The translations under genes and the position numbers were made by a program. A stretch of 64,000 nt of DNA from an uncultured Caldilineaceae bacterium (GTDB lineage: Bacteria > Chloroflexota > Anaerolineae > Caldilineales > Caldilineaceae), in assembly GCA_951812725.1 (NCBI GenBank), contig OX638330.1, positions 4,195,405 to 4,259,404 of the forward strand. The letters are read 5' to 3'. The notes beneath the pieces are model-generated. The model did not search any database. It was not told the origin of the DNA and saw only the letters and a list, made by a program, of their open reading frames with translations. Position 1 is the stretch's first letter; each line of letters starts with the position of its first letter. Of this stretch, positions 62,337 to 64,000 are shown one piece after another.

Positions 62337-63491
62337 TCACTGGCCCGAAAAGGGGTCGGCGGCATCGCGCAGGCCGTCGCCCAGGAAGTTAAAGGAGAGA
62401 ACGGCGACTGTTAAGAAAAACACCGGCGCGATCAGCCACGGTTTATGCGCCAGGACGGTGATGTCCTGCGCCTGTTTCAGCAGGACGCCCCAACTGACCA
62501 TAGGCGGCTGGATTCCGAGACCGAGGAAGCTGAGCGCGGTCTCGCCCAGGATCATGCCCGGGATGGCCAACGTGGCGGCGACGATCATGTAGCTGAGCGT
62601 GCCCGGAAAGAGGTGGCGGGTCACGATCCACCAGGTGGTGGCGCCGTTGATGCGCCCGGCCTTGACGTAGTCCTCGTTCTGCAACGATAGGGTCATGCCG
62701 CGCACGACACGGGCCAGCCCACCCCAGCCGATGCTGGACAGGATCACCGTGATGCCAAAGAAGACCTGGATCGAGTTCCACTCGGGCGGAATTGCGGCAG
62801 AGAGGGCGATCCACAGGGGAATGCTGGGGAAGCTGATCAGCACCTCGATTCCGCGCTGGATGAGGTCGTCGACGATGCCGCCCAAGTAGCCGGAAAGTAG
62901 CCCTATGATGCCGCCCAAGACAAGGCTGAGCGCGACGCCGACCAGGCCCACCGTCAACGAGATGCGTCCCCCGTACAGGATTTGGGAGAACAGATCGCGG
63001 CCCTGCGTATCGGTGCCCAGCAGGAAGAACCTCCCGGGGCTTTCGACGCCGAGCAGGTGGCGGTCCCAGGTAAATGCCAGGAAGCTCCAACTTTCTTCCC
63101 CCTGTACGAAGAGGCCAACCGGGTAGATTTTTTCTGGATCCGGCACATAGAGCCGGCGTAAGGTCTCCGGATCGCGTTCCTGCTTCAGTCCATAGACGAA
63201 GGGACGCAGTCTGAACCGGCCGTCCGGGGTGATGAAGTGGATGAACTGCGGCGGGACGTCGAGAAAGCCGGTGTGACGTTCGTTCAAGGGATAGGGCGCG
63301 GTCAGTTCGGCGGGCAGCACGAGGGCATAGAGCAGGAACAGCGCGGCGCCGCCTAAGACCCCTATTCGGTTGCGCTTGAACCGCCACCAGATCAGGCCCC
63401 AGTAGGAATAGGCCGCCTCCACCCTGCCGGATGGCACTTCGGCGGCATCGATGGACTCTGGACGCGGGTTCGCCGGCTCAGGACGCGCCAT
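62337..63491 (-). CDS. Dpp/Opp-type ABC transporter permease (DppC-like, long form)
   Basis: 384 residues, longer than usual because an extracytoplasmic loop (about 58-135, PYPLNERHTGFLDVPPQFIHFITPDGRFRLRP...) separates helix 1 from the core, as in permeases of putative oligosaccharide transporters. LLGTDTQGRDLFSQILYGGRISLTVGLVG and the EAA loop LSLQNEDYVKAGRINGATTWWIVTRHLFPG are conserved. Followed by the ATPases. Confidence 0.92.
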   Translation of the reverse strand: MARPEPANPRPESIDAAEVPSGRVEAAYSYWGLIWWRFKRNRIGVLGGAALFLLYALVLPAELTAPYPLNERHTGFLDVPPQFIHFITPDGRFRLRPFVYGLKQERDPETLRRLYVPDPEKIYPVGLFVQGEESWSFLAFTWDRHLLGVESPGRFFLLGTDTQGRDLFSQILYGGRISLTVGLVGVALSLVLGGIIGLLSGYLGGIVDDLIQRGIEVLISFPSIPLWIALSAAIPPEWNSIQVFFGITVILSSIGWGGLARVVRGMTLSLQNEDYVKAGRINGATTWWIVTRHLFPGTLSYMIVAATLAIPGMILGETALSFLGLGIQPPMVSWGVLLKQAQDITVLAHKPWLIAPVFFLTVAVLSFNFLGDGLRDAADPFSGQ

Positions 63492-63527
63492 AGCACACCG
63501 TCCATGCGGCAGCGGCCGTTGAAGTGC

Positions 63528-64000
63528 TCACGGTTCCACCAAGCGGATGCGAGGGTCGAGCCAGGCCAGGGTCAGGTCGGCCAGGAAGTTGCCGACGACA
63601 AGAGCGCCGCTCAGGATCACGAGAATGCTGCCGGCCATGTACATATCTTCGGCGAAGAGGGCGCTCAACAGCAGGGGCCCGACAGTGGGAAGGCCGAGTA
63701 CCAGGGCGGTGATGGTTTCGCCGCTGATCAGGCCGGGCAGACTCAGGCCCAGACCGCTCACAACCGGGTTGAGGGCGACGCGCAGCGCATGGCGGGTGAT
63801 GACGCGATTTTCGCTCAGTCCCTTCATGCGGGCGGTCTGGATGAATGGCTCGCCGAGCGTATCCAACATCTGGGCGCGGACGACCCGGATCGTTCCTGCG
63901 GTGCTGGAGAGACCGACGATAAAGGCCGGAAGCCACAGGTGCTTTGCCAGATCGAGCACCTTTGCCGGCGACCAGTCGGCTGTGATGTATTCGGGAGAAA
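63528..64000 (-). CDS. Dpp/Opp-type ABC transporter permease (DppB-like), C-terminal part
   Basis: 157 codons are seen; the start lies beyond the window. SAGTIRVVRAQML-type region (here SSTAGTIRVVRAQMLDTLGEPFIQTARMKGL) is the EAA loop, followed by GLGLSLPGLISGETITALVLGLPTVGPLLL and the C-terminal LADLTLAWLDPRIRLVEP, the DppB end. First permease of the operon. The upstream binding protein, if any, is outside. Confidence 0.9.
   Translation of the reverse strand, partial: SPEYITADWSPAKVLDLAKHLWLPAFIVGLSSTAGTIRVVRAQMLDTLGEPFIQTARMKGLSENRVITRHALRVALNPVVSGLGLSLPGLISGETITALVLGLPTVGPLLLSALFAEDMYMAGSILVILSGALVVGNFLADLTLAWLDPRIRLVEP

Overview
The window is high-GC bacterial DNA, most likely from a Chloroflexota bacterium (Caldilinea-like or sponge-associated). 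This placement is an inference from the combination of Tat-type lipoprotein binding proteins, LplABC- and Dpp-type ABC operons, DUF4432 and GroEL-like paralogues, and G-rich dispersed intergenic repeats; no rRNA or tRNA gene was seen to test it. Metabolic operons alternate with defence, toxin-antitoxin and insertion-sequence debris.

Region by region. 1-2.2 kb: a cut-off Fe-type alcohol/glycerol dehydrogenase, then sulfur assimilation (CbiX/SirB-like chelatase and a 4Fe-4S APS reductase with a possible structured leader RNA). 2.3-3.5 kb: a 49-residue peptide ending in a Cys/Ser/Thr block that looks like a RiPP precursor, and two paralogous small exported proteins. 4-6.8 kb: an AbiE-type toxin-antitoxin pair between two direct-repeat copies of a DUF2283 gene, one broken. 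7.1-8.9 kb: a DUF4432 sugar epimerase-like protein and HicAB. 9.2-16.3 kb: a Zn/Mn ABC uptake operon (binding protein, ATPase, two permeases with winged-helix tails, and a coupled MFS exporter), with a DtxR-like operator on its promoter and a MITE-like element inserted inside it. 16.6-19.2 kb: a DUF1801 protein, an NTF2-like gene remnant, and an ATPase/DUF4276 (TOPRIM-like) defence pair. 19.4-28.1 kb: acyltransferase 3, an SH3 lipoprotein, a small membrane protein, and a peptide/nickel-type ABC transporter without its ATPases.

29-39.4 kb is an accessory region of hypothetical and membrane proteins broken up by five related IS3-family deletion derivatives. One still has both ends and encloses a lipoprotein gene. 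The region also holds a DUF2442/DUF4160 pair, an Apea-like HEPN protein and a cysteine desulfurase tail. 39.5-46.3 kb is a restriction-modification-like island: on the minus strand a ParB-like protein, an SNF2 helicase and a PD-(D/E)XK nuclease; divergently a C5 cytosine methyltransferase and an HhH-GPD glycosylase fused to an XRE helix-turn-helix domain. 46.3-50.3 kb holds a broken IS5-type transposase and a second ATPase/effector defence pair (DUF3696 type).

50.8-57.9 kb is a carbohydrate ABC operon (binding protein, two permeases) interrupted by the second MITE copy and a double-Cache lipoprotein, and ending in a divergent GroEL paralogue that appears to lack catalytic acids. 57.9-64 kb, on the opposite strand, is a complete Dpp-type transporter (B partial, C, D, F) followed by a glycoside-hydrolase-like protein and a conserved hypothetical. 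The island at 39.5-46.3 kb and the Cys-rich peptide at 2.35 kb are the best candidates for something new.
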